Origin: Desulfofustis sp964433645
GTDB lineage: Bacteria > Desulfobacterota > Desulfobulbia > Desulfobulbales > Desulfocapsaceae
NCBI GenBank assembly: GCA_964433645.1
Contig: CAYSSK010000005.1
Span: 11,803-75,802, forward strand
Direction: 5' to 3'
DNA: 64,000 bases
Part shown: piece after piece, positions 1 through 7,988 of the stretch
Layout of the letters: every line of letters starts with the position of its first letter
Position numbering within the stretch: the stretch's first letter is position 1
Translations under genes and position numbers: made by a program
The notes under the pieces: model-generated
Told to the model about the DNA's origin: nothing
Seen by the model: the letters and a program-made list of their open reading frames with translations, nothing else
Databases searched by the model: none

Positions 1-186
1 TATTTTTCTCCTGCGAGCTTTGGCCACCTCGGGTTCACCGGGACATCGTTTTGGATAGATCCGGTGCGACAACTCTGTGTCGTCATTTTGACAAATCGCG
101 TTGTCAAAGGAGAAGACAGAACGGCTATTCAGCAGATGCGGCCGGATTTACACGATAGCATTGTCGAGTTTCTGAAGAAGAAATAA
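1..186 (+). CDS. Serine hydrolase (beta-lactamase class C-like), C-terminal fragment
   Basis: The reading frame is open from base 1 and ends in TAA at 184-186, so only the last 61 residues are in the window. The stretch GHLGFTGTSFWIDP is the characteristic C-terminal block of class C beta-lactamase/penicillin-binding-like serine hydrolases; H-x-G is the position of the KTG-type third active-site motif. It is followed by the usual strand (LCVVILTNRV) and a terminal helix. The SxxK nucleophile motif lies outside the window. The real substrate (peptide, ester or beta-lactam) cannot be told from this part. A gene on the opposite strand follows after about 90 bases. Confidence 0.8.
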   Translation, partial: YFSPASFGHLGFTGTSFWIDPVRQLCVVILTNRVVKGEDRTAIQQMRPDLHDSIVEFLKKK

Positions 187-272
187 GTCCCTCGGCAAAG
201 AAAGGGAGGGAAGAGGAGGCGAAGCGGCTATAACATGCCACCGGTTCGCCTCCGGCAGAAGAAGAGAGCCCG

Positions 273-446
273 CTACCACCAACAAATGGTTTGGTCGGCG
301 GCAAAAATTTTATCGACCAGGGCGCTGTAATCAGGGTTGTCGACCGTCAGATCAAAAGATTCGCTTTCACGGTCCCGGGTTACAATATCAACGAGTTTTT
401 TTACGGTATCGTCCGGTTCTGATCTATAAATATTGAGTATTTTCAT
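273..446 (-). CDS. 57-residue protein resembling a shortened DsrH/TusB
   Basis: ATG at 446 and TAG at 273-275 give 57 residues. It begins MKILNIYRSEP and ends DQTICWW. TusB/DsrH proteins (about 95-100 residues) also begin with a short strand of the type ILHTxxxSP and end with an aromatic pair such as AWW, and the DYSALVDKIFAADQT stretch resembles the DYxxFVDLT segment at the DsrH C terminus. The middle of the usual fold is missing here. The single Cys is third from the end. It lies 12 bases downstream of a DsrF-like gene on the same strand. Family membership is inferred from the ends, composition and neighbours; it may instead be an unrelated small partner protein. Confidence 0.6.
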   Translation of the reverse strand: MKILNIYRSEPDDTVKKLVDIVTRDRESESFDLTVDNPDYSALVDKIFAADQTICWW

Positions 447-458
447 GATGTCTCCTTG

Positions 459-761
459 CTATTTCAGGCCGTAAGGAATGATAATGTCCATTTCCCGCAG
501 CTTTTCTCCCACTTCCTCAAGCGTGAGTAGTTCGAAGCCGTTTTTTTCCTGATTGGCCGGGACGGTAGTATAGACTTCACCCTCCATGTCACGAAGCATC
601 TCGATGCTTTCCATATTGTGTTCGTCAAGTTTTTCGATCTCGCTATCCATGACGACACCATAGCTGTACATATTCTCAACGGCCAGGCCGAGGGCCGAGC
701 GAATACCGTCAACCGCGTAATCTTTATTGCGGTACATAAACAAAGCTTTCTTGTATTCCAT
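459..761 (-). CDS. DsrE/DsrF-like (TusC-like) sulfur-relay family protein
   Basis: 100 residues. The N-terminal strand and loop (KKALFMYRNKDYAVDGIRSALGLAVE) match the fold of DsrF/TusC proteins, which start with a KKFMYLNRK-type strand followed by a long helix. It contains no cysteine, as expected for a structural rather than sulfur-carrying subunit. It lies 8 bases downstream of the Cys-bearing DsrE-like gene and 12 bases upstream of the 57-residue DsrH-like gene, all on the minus strand, so the three are almost certainly one transcript. By analogy with DsrEFH and TusBCD it probably helps form a heteromeric complex that passes persulfide sulfur from TusA. The specific role is inferred. Confidence 0.7.
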   Translation of the reverse strand: MEYKKALFMYRNKDYAVDGIRSALGLAVENMYSYGVVMDSEIEKLDEHNMESIEMLRDMEGEVYTTVPANQEKNGFELLTLEEVGEKLREMDIIIPYGLK

Positions 762-769
762 GACCCCTC

Positions 770-1084
770 CTAGAAGCTGAGATAGTAGTCGTAATCTTCA
801 ATAATTATACCGTGTTGAGCCTGGGTGGCCATTTTTTTCTCGGTGAGCCCTGCCGGGATGTCACTGGTGTCGTAGCCCTGCTTTTTATAGCTGTCAACGC
901 AGATGGAAACATCATCGGCCAGCGCGCACAGTTCCGGAAAAGCTTTATCTTTGGAGTTGTGGGTGGCGGTCCAGGTGAAAAAAATCTTAACCTGGGAACC
1001 TTTTTCTTTTGCGGCCTTGGTCACGCCGATCACGTGATGAAGGCAATTGGGATTGGTGACGAAAATACCTAGACTTTTAGCCAT
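770..1084 (-). CDS. DsrE/TusD-like sulfur-relay protein with candidate active cysteine
   Basis: 104 residues of DsrE-like fold: a first strand (SLGIFVTNPNC), a second strand (QVKIFFTW) and a third strand ending in VSICVDSY. Cys62 in that last motif sits where DsrE and TusD carry the sulfur-accepting cysteine; Cys14 and Cys53 are additional. It is the first gene of the three-gene minus-strand set and lies downstream of tusA, separated from it by a strong intrinsic terminator. Related proteins receive persulfide from TusA in sulfur oxidation, sulfite reduction or tRNA thiolation; which of these applies is not decided by the sequence. Shorter than canonical DsrE/TusD (about 130 residues). Confidence 0.75.
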   Translation of the reverse strand: MAKSLGIFVTNPNCLHHVIGVTKAAKEKGSQVKIFFTWTATHNSKDKAFPELCALADDVSICVDSYKKQGYDTSDIPAGLTEKKMATQAQHGIIIEDYDYYLSF

Positions 1085-1130
1085 CGGTAGCCTCCTGTTG
1101 AATGTTTACTCGGTTTGTTGATTCACAACA

Positions 1131-1163
1131 AAAACGGACCCGTGTTTCTTGAACAGGGGTCCG
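1131..1163 (-). terminator. Rho-independent terminator downstream of tusA
   Basis: On the minus strand CGGACCC (1163-1157) pairs with GGGTCCG (1141-1135), a perfect 7-bp stem with a 15-base loop, followed directly by TTTTTGTT. It lies between the tusA stop and the DsrE-like start, so tusA may be made in excess of, or separately from, the three downstream genes. Confidence 0.8.
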
Positions 1164-1196
1164 GCGACCGGCAAGCCCAACAACGGTCCAGTCGGA

Positions 1197-1454
1197 TTAC
1201 CCTTTTTTGATGAAAAAACTGAAAAAGCCGGCCCCTTCTTTTTCCCCGAGATACTCATGCCCGGCCCGGTCGCACCATCCCGGAATATCGTTTCGTGAAC
1301 CCGGGTCGGTACCGTCAACCTGCAGAACCTGACCGCTCTTCAGCTTACCTATCTCTTTTTTCGTGCGAAGCAACGGCATGGGACAACTCAAGCCTTTCGC
1401 ATCGAGAACGGAATCGCCGGTTACGTCGGCAGCAACCTGCTTTACATCACTCAT
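1197..1454 (-). CDS. tusA: TusA-family sulfur carrier protein
   Basis: 85 residues with the family signature LDAKGLSCPMPLLRTKKEI; the Cys of CPMP is the persulfide-carrying residue. The second half (LQVDGTDPGSRNDIPGWC) is the usual strand-helix of the TusA two-layer fold. Length is normal for the family. The gene is divergent from the YeeE/YedE transporter and upstream of the DsrE-like set, which suggests that sulfur imported or generated near the membrane is loaded on this carrier and handed to the DsrE-like proteins. Whether the end use is tRNA thiolation, cofactor synthesis or dissimilatory sulfur metabolism is open. Confidence 0.9.
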   Translation of the reverse strand: MSDVKQVAADVTGDSVLDAKGLSCPMPLLRTKKEIGKLKSGQVLQVDGTDPGSRNDIPGWCDRAGHEYLGEKEGAGFFSFFIKKG

Positions 1455-1637
1455 GGCAAACCTCCTGATAATGATTCATCTGCTGATGGTGTTCTTCATC
1501 CTGCCCTGATAACGGGCGGGGGAGCAAAAGATGCTGAACCCCGTGCTGATCCTGGTTTTCCTGATATCGGTCAAATACCAATAAATAGCTGTATCAAAGC
1601 AAAAGAGAGACAAAAAATCAACGGAAAAACAAAGTAC

Positions 1638-1684
1638 TGTCAACCTTTCGCGTTGTTGACAAAAAGCGACGGCAAAGGTAAACA
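1638..1684 (+). promoter_or_regulatory. Promoter of yeeE with overlapping dyad
   Basis: TTGACA (1656-1661), 17 bases, then TAAACA (1679-1684) form a sigma70-type promoter 48 bases before the transporter start. The -35 is half of a perfect inverted repeat, TGTCAAC (1638-1644), 10 bases, GTTGACA (1655-1661), in the divergent tusA/yeeE space, so the same site could hold a regulator controlling both sides. No regulator gene is adjacent. Confidence 0.55.
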
Positions 1685-1731
1685 TTTCAGCGTTGACTGT
1701 TTTTACCTTAACTGTTTTTCGGGAGGTGGGT

Positions 1732-2976
1732 ATGAGTGAGCAGAGCGTTGTGGTGACGAAGCTGAAAGATCTGTACAAGGCATTGTGCCAGTCTGAATGG
1801 AACCCTACTGTTACCGGCATCCTGGTCGGTCTCTTCTCCGTTTTGATTATGGCTTGGTGGCGCCCCTGGGGGGCTGTCGGGGCCCTGAGGAACTGGGGAG
1901 ATTGGATGATGTACGGACTTGCCTCCCTGTTCAACACGGAAGCAGGTGTCTTCTGGTACTACTATGAGGCCCCCCGATCGGTACTTGTCGATTCCGGCTC
2001 CGTGATCGGTGTCGGTTTCGTGCTTGGCGCCTTTGTTTCCGCCTGTCTCGGCAAAGAGTTCGCGGTGCGCATTCCCCCCTATCGGGAAATGATCAAGGCC
2101 GTTATCGCCGGTGTCCTGATGGGGATCGGCGCCTCGCTTGCCGGTGGGTGCAATGTCGGTGGTTTCTACAATGCCATCGGCAACCTCGCCGCCAATGGTT
2201 TTGCGATGATGGTGGGTCTTGTTTTCGGTGTCGTTCTTGGGTTGAAACTCATCTATCTGGAAATGGAGCATATCAGTTGGGGAGATGGCGGCGCCCGCAC
2301 CATCGAGTTTCCCAAGGCGATCATCTACCTGTTGGGTCTTGGTGCCGTTTTCTTCCTGGCGTGGAAGGCCTTCGGTTATTCGGCCAATGAGGAAAGCGAC
2401 TACGTTGCCATGCTCGGCGGAGTTATCCTGATAGCGGCGGCCCTCGGGTACACCATGCAGCGTGGGCGCTGGTGCATGGTACAAGGGTTTCGCGAACCGC
2501 ATATGACCGGCGACTGCACCATGGCAAAATCGGTGATGCTCTCGATTCTGGTCGTCGCGATCGGTGCCGTCGTTCTCAAGTATGCACTTCCCCTCAGGGC
2601 GGACGGTTATGCGGTGCTCAATCCGATGCATTATGTTCGCGGGACGTTCGGCTGGGGCGCCGTTGTCGGTGGTTTTATTTTCGGCCTCGGAGCCATGTTC
2701 GCCGGTGGCTGCGGTTCCGGAACATTGTGGCGCGTCGGCGAAGGGCAGGTGAAGTTGATGATCGTCGTCCCGTTTTTTGCCCTGTCGACATCCATCGTGA
2801 CTGCCTGGCTGCGAGACCATGATTGGGAGCGCGACGGTATGCTCGGGAGCTATGTGTATCTTCCCGATGTCATGGGGCACGGCATGTCATTGCTGCTTAT
2901 CGCCGCTTTCCTGTTGATCTGGTATGTGGTTGTAAGCTGGAACGAGGAGACGAACAAGCTGGTCGTCCCGATGTAA
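1732..2976 (+). CDS. YeeE/YedE-family membrane transporter (sulfur compound uptake)
   Basis: 414 residues from the ATG at 1732, chosen because GGGAGGTGG (1721-1729) is an ideal ribosome site just before it; an in-frame upstream ATG at 1693 lacks one and falls within the promoter region. The protein has about ten hydrophobic segments and two internal glycine/cysteine motifs, GGCNVGG near residue 138 and GGCGSGT near residue 325, plus RWCMVQGFREPHMTGDC. Such paired Cys motifs line the pore of YeeE/TsuA-type thiosulfate transporters and the related YedE selenium-linked proteins. Divergence from tusA and the DsrE-like genes favours thiosulfate or another sulfur species as substrate; this is inference. 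Confidence 0.85.
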   Translation: MSEQSVVVTKLKDLYKALCQSEWNPTVTGILVGLFSVLIMAWWRPWGAVGALRNWGDWMMYGLASLFNTEAGVFWYYYEAPRSVLVDSGSVIGVGFVLGAFVSACLGKEFAVRIPPYREMIKAVIAGVLMGIGASLAGGCNVGGFYNAIGNLAANGFAMMVGLVFGVVLGLKLIYLEMEHISWGDGGARTIEFPKAIIYLLGLGAVFFLAWKAFGYSANEESDYVAMLGGVILIAAALGYTMQRGRWCMVQGFREPHMTGDCTMAKSVMLSILVVAIGAVVLKYALPLRADGYAVLNPMHYVRGTFGWGAVVGGFIFGLGAMFAGGCGSGTLWRVGEGQVKLMIVVPFFALSTSIVTAWLRDHDWERDGMLGSYVYLPDVMGHGMSLLLIAAFLLIWYVVVSWNEETNKLVVPM

Positions 2977-3162
2977 CACCGGGCGGGACCGCGCTCCCGG
3001 CATATCAGAGGGCTGTCTTTTCCTTTTGGAGAATACAGCCTTTTTTTATATGATAGCATGTATTGGCAATGATTTTGCGGCTCACCAGACTCGAAGCCCG
3101 GTCATGCGGGGTAGAGCCGGCGGAGATCATGGGTGATTGAAGTGCCATGGAGGTGTGCGGGC

Positions 3163-4269
3163 GTGACCGAACGACAGACGAAAATCCTGATCGCTGACGA
3201 CGATGCGATGGTGCGCAGCACCGTGTCGAAAATCCTGGAAATGTTCGGTCACCAGGTTGTTGCCGCCGACGGCGGCAAAGCGGCCGTTCAGCTTGTGGAC
3301 GATACCTTCGATGTCGTTATTCTCGATATCAACATGCCGGATATGGATGGTTTTCAAACGATTACCGCGCTCAATGGCAAAGGCCATGATATTCCGGTGC
3401 TCTTTCTGACCGGGGCCGGCTCCATGGATTATGCGATCAAGGCGATTAATCTCGGTGCGTATGACTTTTTGACGAAACCGATAGAAGATCTCGATATTTT
3501 CAACGTCAAGATCAGGCGGGCGATCGAGAAAAGAATGTTCGTCCTGCGGGAACGCCACTATAAATCGGCCCTTGAAGAAGATGTGCAGCTAAAAGCGCAA
3601 AAGCTCGAAGCACAGAACAAGCTGCTTCGTTCGTACGGCAACAGCCTGGAAAACGCCACGGTCCAGCTGATGACCAGCCTGCAGAACGCGATGGAGGAGA
3701 AGGATTATTACACCGTCGGCCACACCATGCGGGTCACCGAGTACGCCATGATGCTCGGCAAAGCCATGGAGCTGGACGGGCACGAATTGATGGTTCTGCG
3801 GCGGGCCGCCCAGTTTCACGATATCGGCAAACTGGTTATCGACCTCTCCTGTATTCAGAAGCCGGGAAAGTTGAGCGAGGAAGAGTGGACGCTGATCAAA
3901 AAACATCCGGCGGTCGGAGCAAATATCATCAAACCGCTCGGTTTCATGGAGCGGGAGCAATTTATCATCAGGCACCACCATGAACGCCTGGATGGCACGG
4001 GCTATCCCGATGGGCTCGTCGGGGAGCAGCTTGACGACTTGACGAAGATCATCATCGTCGTCGACAGCTACGACGCGATGACGTCCCGCCGCAATTATCG
4101 GAGAAACCTGACCATGCAGGGTGCCATTGACGAGTTGCGCCGGTGTTCCGGAACCCAGTTCGACGGCACAATCGTCGATGTTTTCACGAGAAATGTTGTT
4201 GATTATACACCGAAACACAGTATGTTCTCGGATCAGTTCCTAAACGAGTTCAACCAAAAAATCCACTGA
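3163..4269 (+). CDS. Response regulator with HD-GYP phosphodiesterase output
   Basis: 368 residues from GTG 3163, which follows GGAGGTG at 3149-3155; a GTG at 3133 is possible but less well placed. Residues 5-120 form a receiver domain with acidic pair DDD and phospho-acceptor in VVILDINMPDMDG, followed by a coiled coil and an HD-GYP domain with FHDIGKL and HHHERLDGTGYP. HD-GYP enzymes hydrolyse cyclic di-GMP, so this is probably a phosphorylation-controlled c-di-GMP phosphodiesterase. No kinase is adjacent. gatC begins 10 bases downstream, so it may be co-transcribed with the housekeeping genes. Confidence 0.9.
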   Translation: MTERQTKILIADDDAMVRSTVSKILEMFGHQVVAADGGKAAVQLVDDTFDVVILDINMPDMDGFQTITALNGKGHDIPVLFLTGAGSMDYAIKAINLGAYDFLTKPIEDLDIFNVKIRRAIEKRMFVLRERHYKSALEEDVQLKAQKLEAQNKLLRSYGNSLENATVQLMTSLQNAMEEKDYYTVGHTMRVTEYAMMLGKAMELDGHELMVLRRAAQFHDIGKLVIDLSCIQKPGKLSEEEWTLIKKHPAVGANIIKPLGFMEREQFIIRHHHERLDGTGYPDGLVGEQLDDLTKIIIVVDSYDAMTSRRNYRRNLTMQGAIDELRRCSGTQFDGTIVDVFTRNVVDYTPKHSMFSDQFLNEFNQKIH

Positions 4270-4279
4270 TAGTGACCCG

Positions 4280-4564
4280 ATGAAAATTTCACAACAAGAG
4301 GTGGAGCATGTCGCCCACCTGGCACGACTGCACCTGAGCCGGGAGGAGTTGCGTACCATGACGACCCAACTCGACATGATCCTGTCCTATGTTGCCAAGC
4401 TCGACGAGCTCGATACGAGTTCTGTTGAACCGACCACCCATGCGCTTTCCGTAACCAACGCCTTTCGGGAAGATAAGGTCAAGCCGTCCCTGACTCAGCG
4501 TGAAGCGTTGGCCAATGCGCCGGAGCACGACGAAGTATTCTTTGTCGTACCCCGTGTCATCTGA
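4280..4564 (+). CDS. gatC: Asp-tRNA(Asn)/Glu-tRNA(Gln) amidotransferase subunit C
   Basis: 94 residues, the normal GatC length. The start KISQQEVEHVAHLARLHLSREE and the later SVEPTTHALSVTNAFREDKV and GEAL-type tail (HDEVFFVVPRVI) are diagnostic. GatC wraps GatA and GatB in the heterotrimer that amidates mischarged Glu-tRNA(Gln) or Asp-tRNA(Asn) in the cytoplasm. It is followed by gatA after 66 bases; gatB is not in the window. Confidence 0.95.
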   Translation: MKISQQEVEHVAHLARLHLSREELRTMTTQLDMILSYVAKLDELDTSSVEPTTHALSVTNAFREDKVKPSLTQREALANAPEHDEVFFVVPRVI

Positions 4565-4630
4565 TTGGTACGGCTCTGCGCAGGGCCTCCGAAGGATCAG
4601 TCAAAGCAATAGTTTTGCTCGAGAAATACC

Positions 4631-6097
4631 ATGGAACCATACGAATTAACAATTACCCAGGCGCTCTCCCGGCTTGCTTCCGGGGAATTGTCTTCCCGCG
4701 AGTTGACCCGGAGTTGTTTGGAGCGAATAGACGCCGTCGAACCGACTCTTGCGGCATTTATCACCCACGATGCCGATATCGCCTTACATCAGGCCGATCA
4801 GGCCGACCGGAAACGTGCCGCCGGGGAAGGGGGCTCATTGTGCGGCGTCCCGCTTTCGGTGAAAGATCTGTTGTGCACCAGGGCGTTCCCAACGACCTGC
4901 GGCTCGAAAATGCTGTCCGGTTTTGTCCCGCCTTATGATGCCACTGTTGTTGAAATGATCACCGCCGCAGGAGGGGTGATCGTCGGGAAGACAACGATGG
5001 ACGAATTCGCCATGGGGTCGACCTCGGAAACGTGTTTCTTCAAGGTTCCCGCCAATCCCTGGAACCTGGACTATGTGGCCGGCGGCTCATCCGGCGGCTC
5101 GGCGGTGTCCGTTGCCGCCGGCGAAGTGCTCGGCTCGCTCGGTTCGGATACCGGCGGCTCCATTCGCCAACCGGCGTCGCTGTGCGGGGTAGTCGGCATG
5201 AAGCCGACGTATGGCCGGGTCTCCCGCTATGGGCTCGTCGCCTTTGCCTCCTCCCTGGACCAGGTCGGCCCGTTGACTCGCGACGTGCAGGATTGTGCGG
5301 TGATGATGCAGGCGATCTGCGGCTACGATCGGCGCGACTCGACCTCCGTGGATCGGCCCGTCGAGGACTATCCAGCCGATTGTGCCGAAGGAATGCGAGG
5401 CGTGCGGGTCGGCCTGCCGCGGGAATACTTTCCCGAGAAACTCGATCCGGAAATCCGGCAGGTCGTGATGAACGGCGTGGATGCGCTCCGCTCGGCCGGA
5501 GCCGACATCGTCGATGTTTCCCTGCCGCATATCGACTATTGTGTCGCGGCCTATTACGTGATCGCACCGGCCGAGGCCAGTTCCAACCTGGCCCGTTATG
5601 ACGGTGTTGCCTACGGCTATCGGGACCCGCGGGCGGAGTCTCTGGTCGAATTGTACAAGAACACCCGTTCGGCCGGTTTCGGCGCCGAGGTGAAACGGCG
5701 TATTCTGATCGGTACCTATGCCTTGTCATCAGGGTATTACGATGCCTACTACAAAAAGGCGTCTCAGGTCAGAACCCTGATTCTGAACGACTTTAAAAAG
5801 GCCTGGCAGTCCTGCGATCTGCTGATTTCACCGGTGACCCCGACACCGGCCTGGCGGCGGGGGAGCAAAATCGACGATCCGCTGGCCATGTATCTGTCGG
5901 ACATTTTCACCCTCTCCACCAATCTTGCCGGCCTACCGGGTATTTCCGTACCCGGCGGCTTCAGCAGGGACGGCCTGCCGATCGGCATCCAGCTGCAGGG
6001 GCCTCATTTCGGTGAGAGCCTGTTGCTCCGGGCGGCATACAACCTGGAGACGAGCCTGGCGCTTGACCGGACGCTCGCGGTGCGACCGAGGGCTTGA
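4631..6097 (+). CDS. gatA: Asp-tRNA(Asn)/Glu-tRNA(Gln) amidotransferase subunit A
   Basis: 488 residues, full length. It is an amidase-signature enzyme with the catalytic Lys in SVKDLLCT, the Gly/Ser-rich GGSSGGSAVSVAAG and the nucleophilic Ser in SDTGGSIRQPAS. It releases ammonia from glutamine for GatB to amidate the mischarged tRNA. The presence of gatCA implies that Gln-tRNA and/or Asn-tRNA are made by the indirect route. The gene is between gatC and hisC on the same strand, 52 bases before hisC. Confidence 0.96.
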   Translation: MEPYELTITQALSRLASGELSSRELTRSCLERIDAVEPTLAAFITHDADIALHQADQADRKRAAGEGGSLCGVPLSVKDLLCTRAFPTTCGSKMLSGFVPPYDATVVEMITAAGGVIVGKTTMDEFAMGSTSETCFFKVPANPWNLDYVAGGSSGGSAVSVAAGEVLGSLGSDTGGSIRQPASLCGVVGMKPTYGRVSRYGLVAFASSLDQVGPLTRDVQDCAVMMQAICGYDRRDSTSVDRPVEDYPADCAEGMRGVRVGLPREYFPEKLDPEIRQVVMNGVDALRSAGADIVDVSLPHIDYCVAAYYVIAPAEASSNLARYDGVAYGYRDPRAESLVELYKNTRSAGFGAEVKRRILIGTYALSSGYYDAYYKKASQVRTLILNDFKKAWQSCDLLISPVTPTPAWRRGSKIDDPLAMYLSDIFTLSTNLAGLPGISVPGGFSRDGLPIGIQLQGPHFGESLLLRAAYNLETSLALDRTLAVRPRA

Positions 6098-6149
6098 TCG
6101 GGACCGAAGGACGTATCCCCTCTTTTCCTTTTATCGGCAAGGTTGACCC

Positions 6150-7262
6150 GTGAAACTATCAATCCCCGCCACGATTGCTGCCATCACCCCGTATCCTCCC
6201 GGAAAACCGATCGAAGAGCTGGAGCGGGAATACGGTATCCACGACTCGATAAAACTGGCCTCCAACGAAAACCCGCTCGGCCCGTCACCGCTGGCCGTCT
6301 CGGCGATGGGCGAGGCGCTGACCAACCTGCATCGCTACCCCGACGGATCCGGGTATTACCTGGTCCGGGCGATTGCCGAGCACTGTGGCGTCGAGCCGCA
6401 ACAAGTCGTCCTGGGCAACGGTTCAAACGAGGTCATCGAGTTTCTGGTAAAGGCTTTCGTCGAGTCCGGCGACGAGGTCATAACCAGTCATCCGTCCTTT
6501 CTGATGTACCAGAAATTCGTCCAGGTTCGAGGCGGGATCAATCATGTCGTCGCCCTGGCGGATATGGCGCACGACCTTGCGGCCATCGCCGAACGCGCCG
6601 GTGAGCGGACCAAACTGATTTTTCTCGACAACCCGAACAACCCGACCGGCAGCTATCTGCCGCAGCACCGGTTGCTCGACTTTCTCGACGGGTTGCCCGA
6701 GCACGTCCTGGTCGTGCTCGACGAGGCCTATGTCGATTTCATGGATGAAGCGCTCAAAATCGATACCGGGGCCCTGCTCCCGGGGCGCCGCGGCCGCTGC
6801 GGGGTGGTCAGCCTGCGCACCTTTTCCAAGGCCTACGGCCTGGCCGGGGTTCGCGTCGGTTTCGGCCTGATGGCAGCGGAGATAGCCGCCTGTCTGCACA
6901 AGGTGCGGCAGCCGTTCAATGTCAATCAGCTGGCTCTGGTCGGAGCCCGGGCCGCGCTGCAGGATCACCTGTTTTACCGGGAAACCCTGCGGGTGACGGC
7001 GGAGGGAAAGAAAACCCTGATGGCCGGGGTCGAGAGGCTCGGCTGCCGCAGTTTTCCGTCTCAGACCAATTTTTTCCTGATCGATGTGCATGGAGACGCA
7101 ACGACCCTCTACGAGGCGATGCTGCGCCACGGCGTCATCGTCCGGTCCATGAAAGCCTACGGCTATCCCCACTATATCCGGATCAATGTCGGTACAGACC
7201 ATGAAAACAGGCGGTTTCTCGAAACGCTGCAGCGCTGCCTGACGGAGTGCGGCTATGCCTGA
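6150..7262 (+). CDS. hisC: Histidinol-phosphate aminotransferase
   Basis: 370 residues of fold-type I PLP aminotransferase. Seen motifs are LASNENPLGPSP near the N terminus, FLDNPNNPTGSYLP, VVLDEAYVDF and the PLP-lysine site LRTFSKAYGLAGVRVG. HisC converts imidazole-acetol phosphate and glutamate to histidinol phosphate; some members also act on aromatic amino acids. The end overlaps the cmk start by 8 bases, so translation of the two is coupled. No other his genes are nearby. Confidence 0.93.
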   Translation: MKLSIPATIAAITPYPPGKPIEELEREYGIHDSIKLASNENPLGPSPLAVSAMGEALTNLHRYPDGSGYYLVRAIAEHCGVEPQQVVLGNGSNEVIEFLVKAFVESGDEVITSHPSFLMYQKFVQVRGGINHVVALADMAHDLAAIAERAGERTKLIFLDNPNNPTGSYLPQHRLLDFLDGLPEHVLVVLDEAYVDFMDEALKIDTGALLPGRRGRCGVVSLRTFSKAYGLAGVRVGFGLMAAEIAACLHKVRQPFNVNQLALVGARAALQDHLFYRETLRVTAEGKKTLMAGVERLGCRSFPSQTNFFLIDVHGDATTLYEAMLRHGVIVRSMKAYGYPHYIRINVGTDHENRRFLETLQRCLTECGYA

Positions 7263-7941
7263 ACCGGCGGTCGAGGTCATCACCATCGATGGTCCGGCCG
7301 GTGTCGGTAAATCGACGATCAGCAGAAGACTGGCGGCCCGGCTTGGCTACACCTATCTCGATACCGGCGCCATGTACCGGGCGGCGGCTCTTTATCTGGA
7401 CGACAAAAACATCGACTGCTCCGATGAGCCGGCGGTGATGCAGGCCCTGGCCGGGGTCACCGTCGAGTTGCTGCCCGGAGCCGACGAGACGGAAGACGTG
7501 GAGGTGCTGCTCAACAGTGAGCGGGTCGGCGCCCTGATCAGAACTCCGGAGATGTCGATGCGCGCATCGACCGTTTCGGCAGTGCCGGCGGTGCGGCGCC
7601 TGCTGACCGAGTTGCAGCGCGAACTCGGCCGTCGCGGGAAGATCGTCGCCGAGGGGCGGGATACCGGAACCGTTGTTTTTCCCGGTGCGCGTCACAAGTT
7701 CTTCCTCGACGCCAGCCCCGCCGTCCGGGCTCGGCGGCGAGCCTTGCAGATGCGGGAGCGTGGCGAGGCGGTCGATGAAGAGGCCCTGCTGGAGATGACG
7801 ATCAAACGGGACCGTCAGGATATGGAACGGGCGGTCGCCCCGCTGAAGAAAGCGGCCGACGCCCGGGTCGTCGATACGTCTGATCGGTCGGTCGACCAGG
7901 TTCTGGAGGTGATTCTGGCGGTCGTCCGCTCCGCCGAATAA
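7255..7941 (+). CDS. cmk: Cytidylate kinase
   Basis: 228 residues with the P-loop IDGPAGVGKSTISRRLA, the family motif YLDTGAMYRA and the CMP-binding region GRDTGTVVFPGA followed by FFLDASPAVRARRR. It phosphorylates (d)CMP to (d)CDP with ATP. The start overlaps hisC by 8 bases. A perfect 11-bp hairpin follows the stop within a few bases. Confidence 0.95.
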   Translation: MPEPAVEVITIDGPAGVGKSTISRRLAARLGYTYLDTGAMYRAAALYLDDKNIDCSDEPAVMQALAGVTVELLPGADETEDVEVLLNSERVGALIRTPEMSMRASTVSAVPAVRRLLTELQRELGRRGKIVAEGRDTGTVVFPGARHKFFLDASPAVRARRRALQMRERGEAVDEEALLEMTIKRDRQDMERAVAPLKKAADARVVDTSDRSVDQVLEVILAVVRSAE

Positions 7942-7944
7942 GAG

Positions 7945-7983
7945 GGTTTCTCCCGTCTTCCGGTGGGAAAAACGGGAGAAACC
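7945..7983. terminator. Hairpin between convergent cmk and pal
   Basis: GGTTTCTCCCG (7945-7955) pairs perfectly with CGGGAGAAACC (7973-7983) around a 17-base loop. It begins 4 bases after cmk and ends 6 bases before the pal stop on the other strand. No long T tract follows on the plus side; the loop holds AAAAA, so a minus-strand transcript has a U run inside it. It likely separates the two convergent transcripts. Confidence 0.6.
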
Positions 7984-7988
7984 GTTCG

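Noticed and set aside
1106..1318. Minus-strand frame of 70 codons overlapping tusA and the terminator
   Set aside because: It lies in another frame across tusA and the terminator stem, with no family resemblance.
1708..2880. Long (390-codon) minus-strand frame opposite the YeeE/YedE gene
   Set aside because: His/Gly/Pro-rich composition typical of an antisense shadow in GC-rich DNA; the plus strand has a clear transporter.
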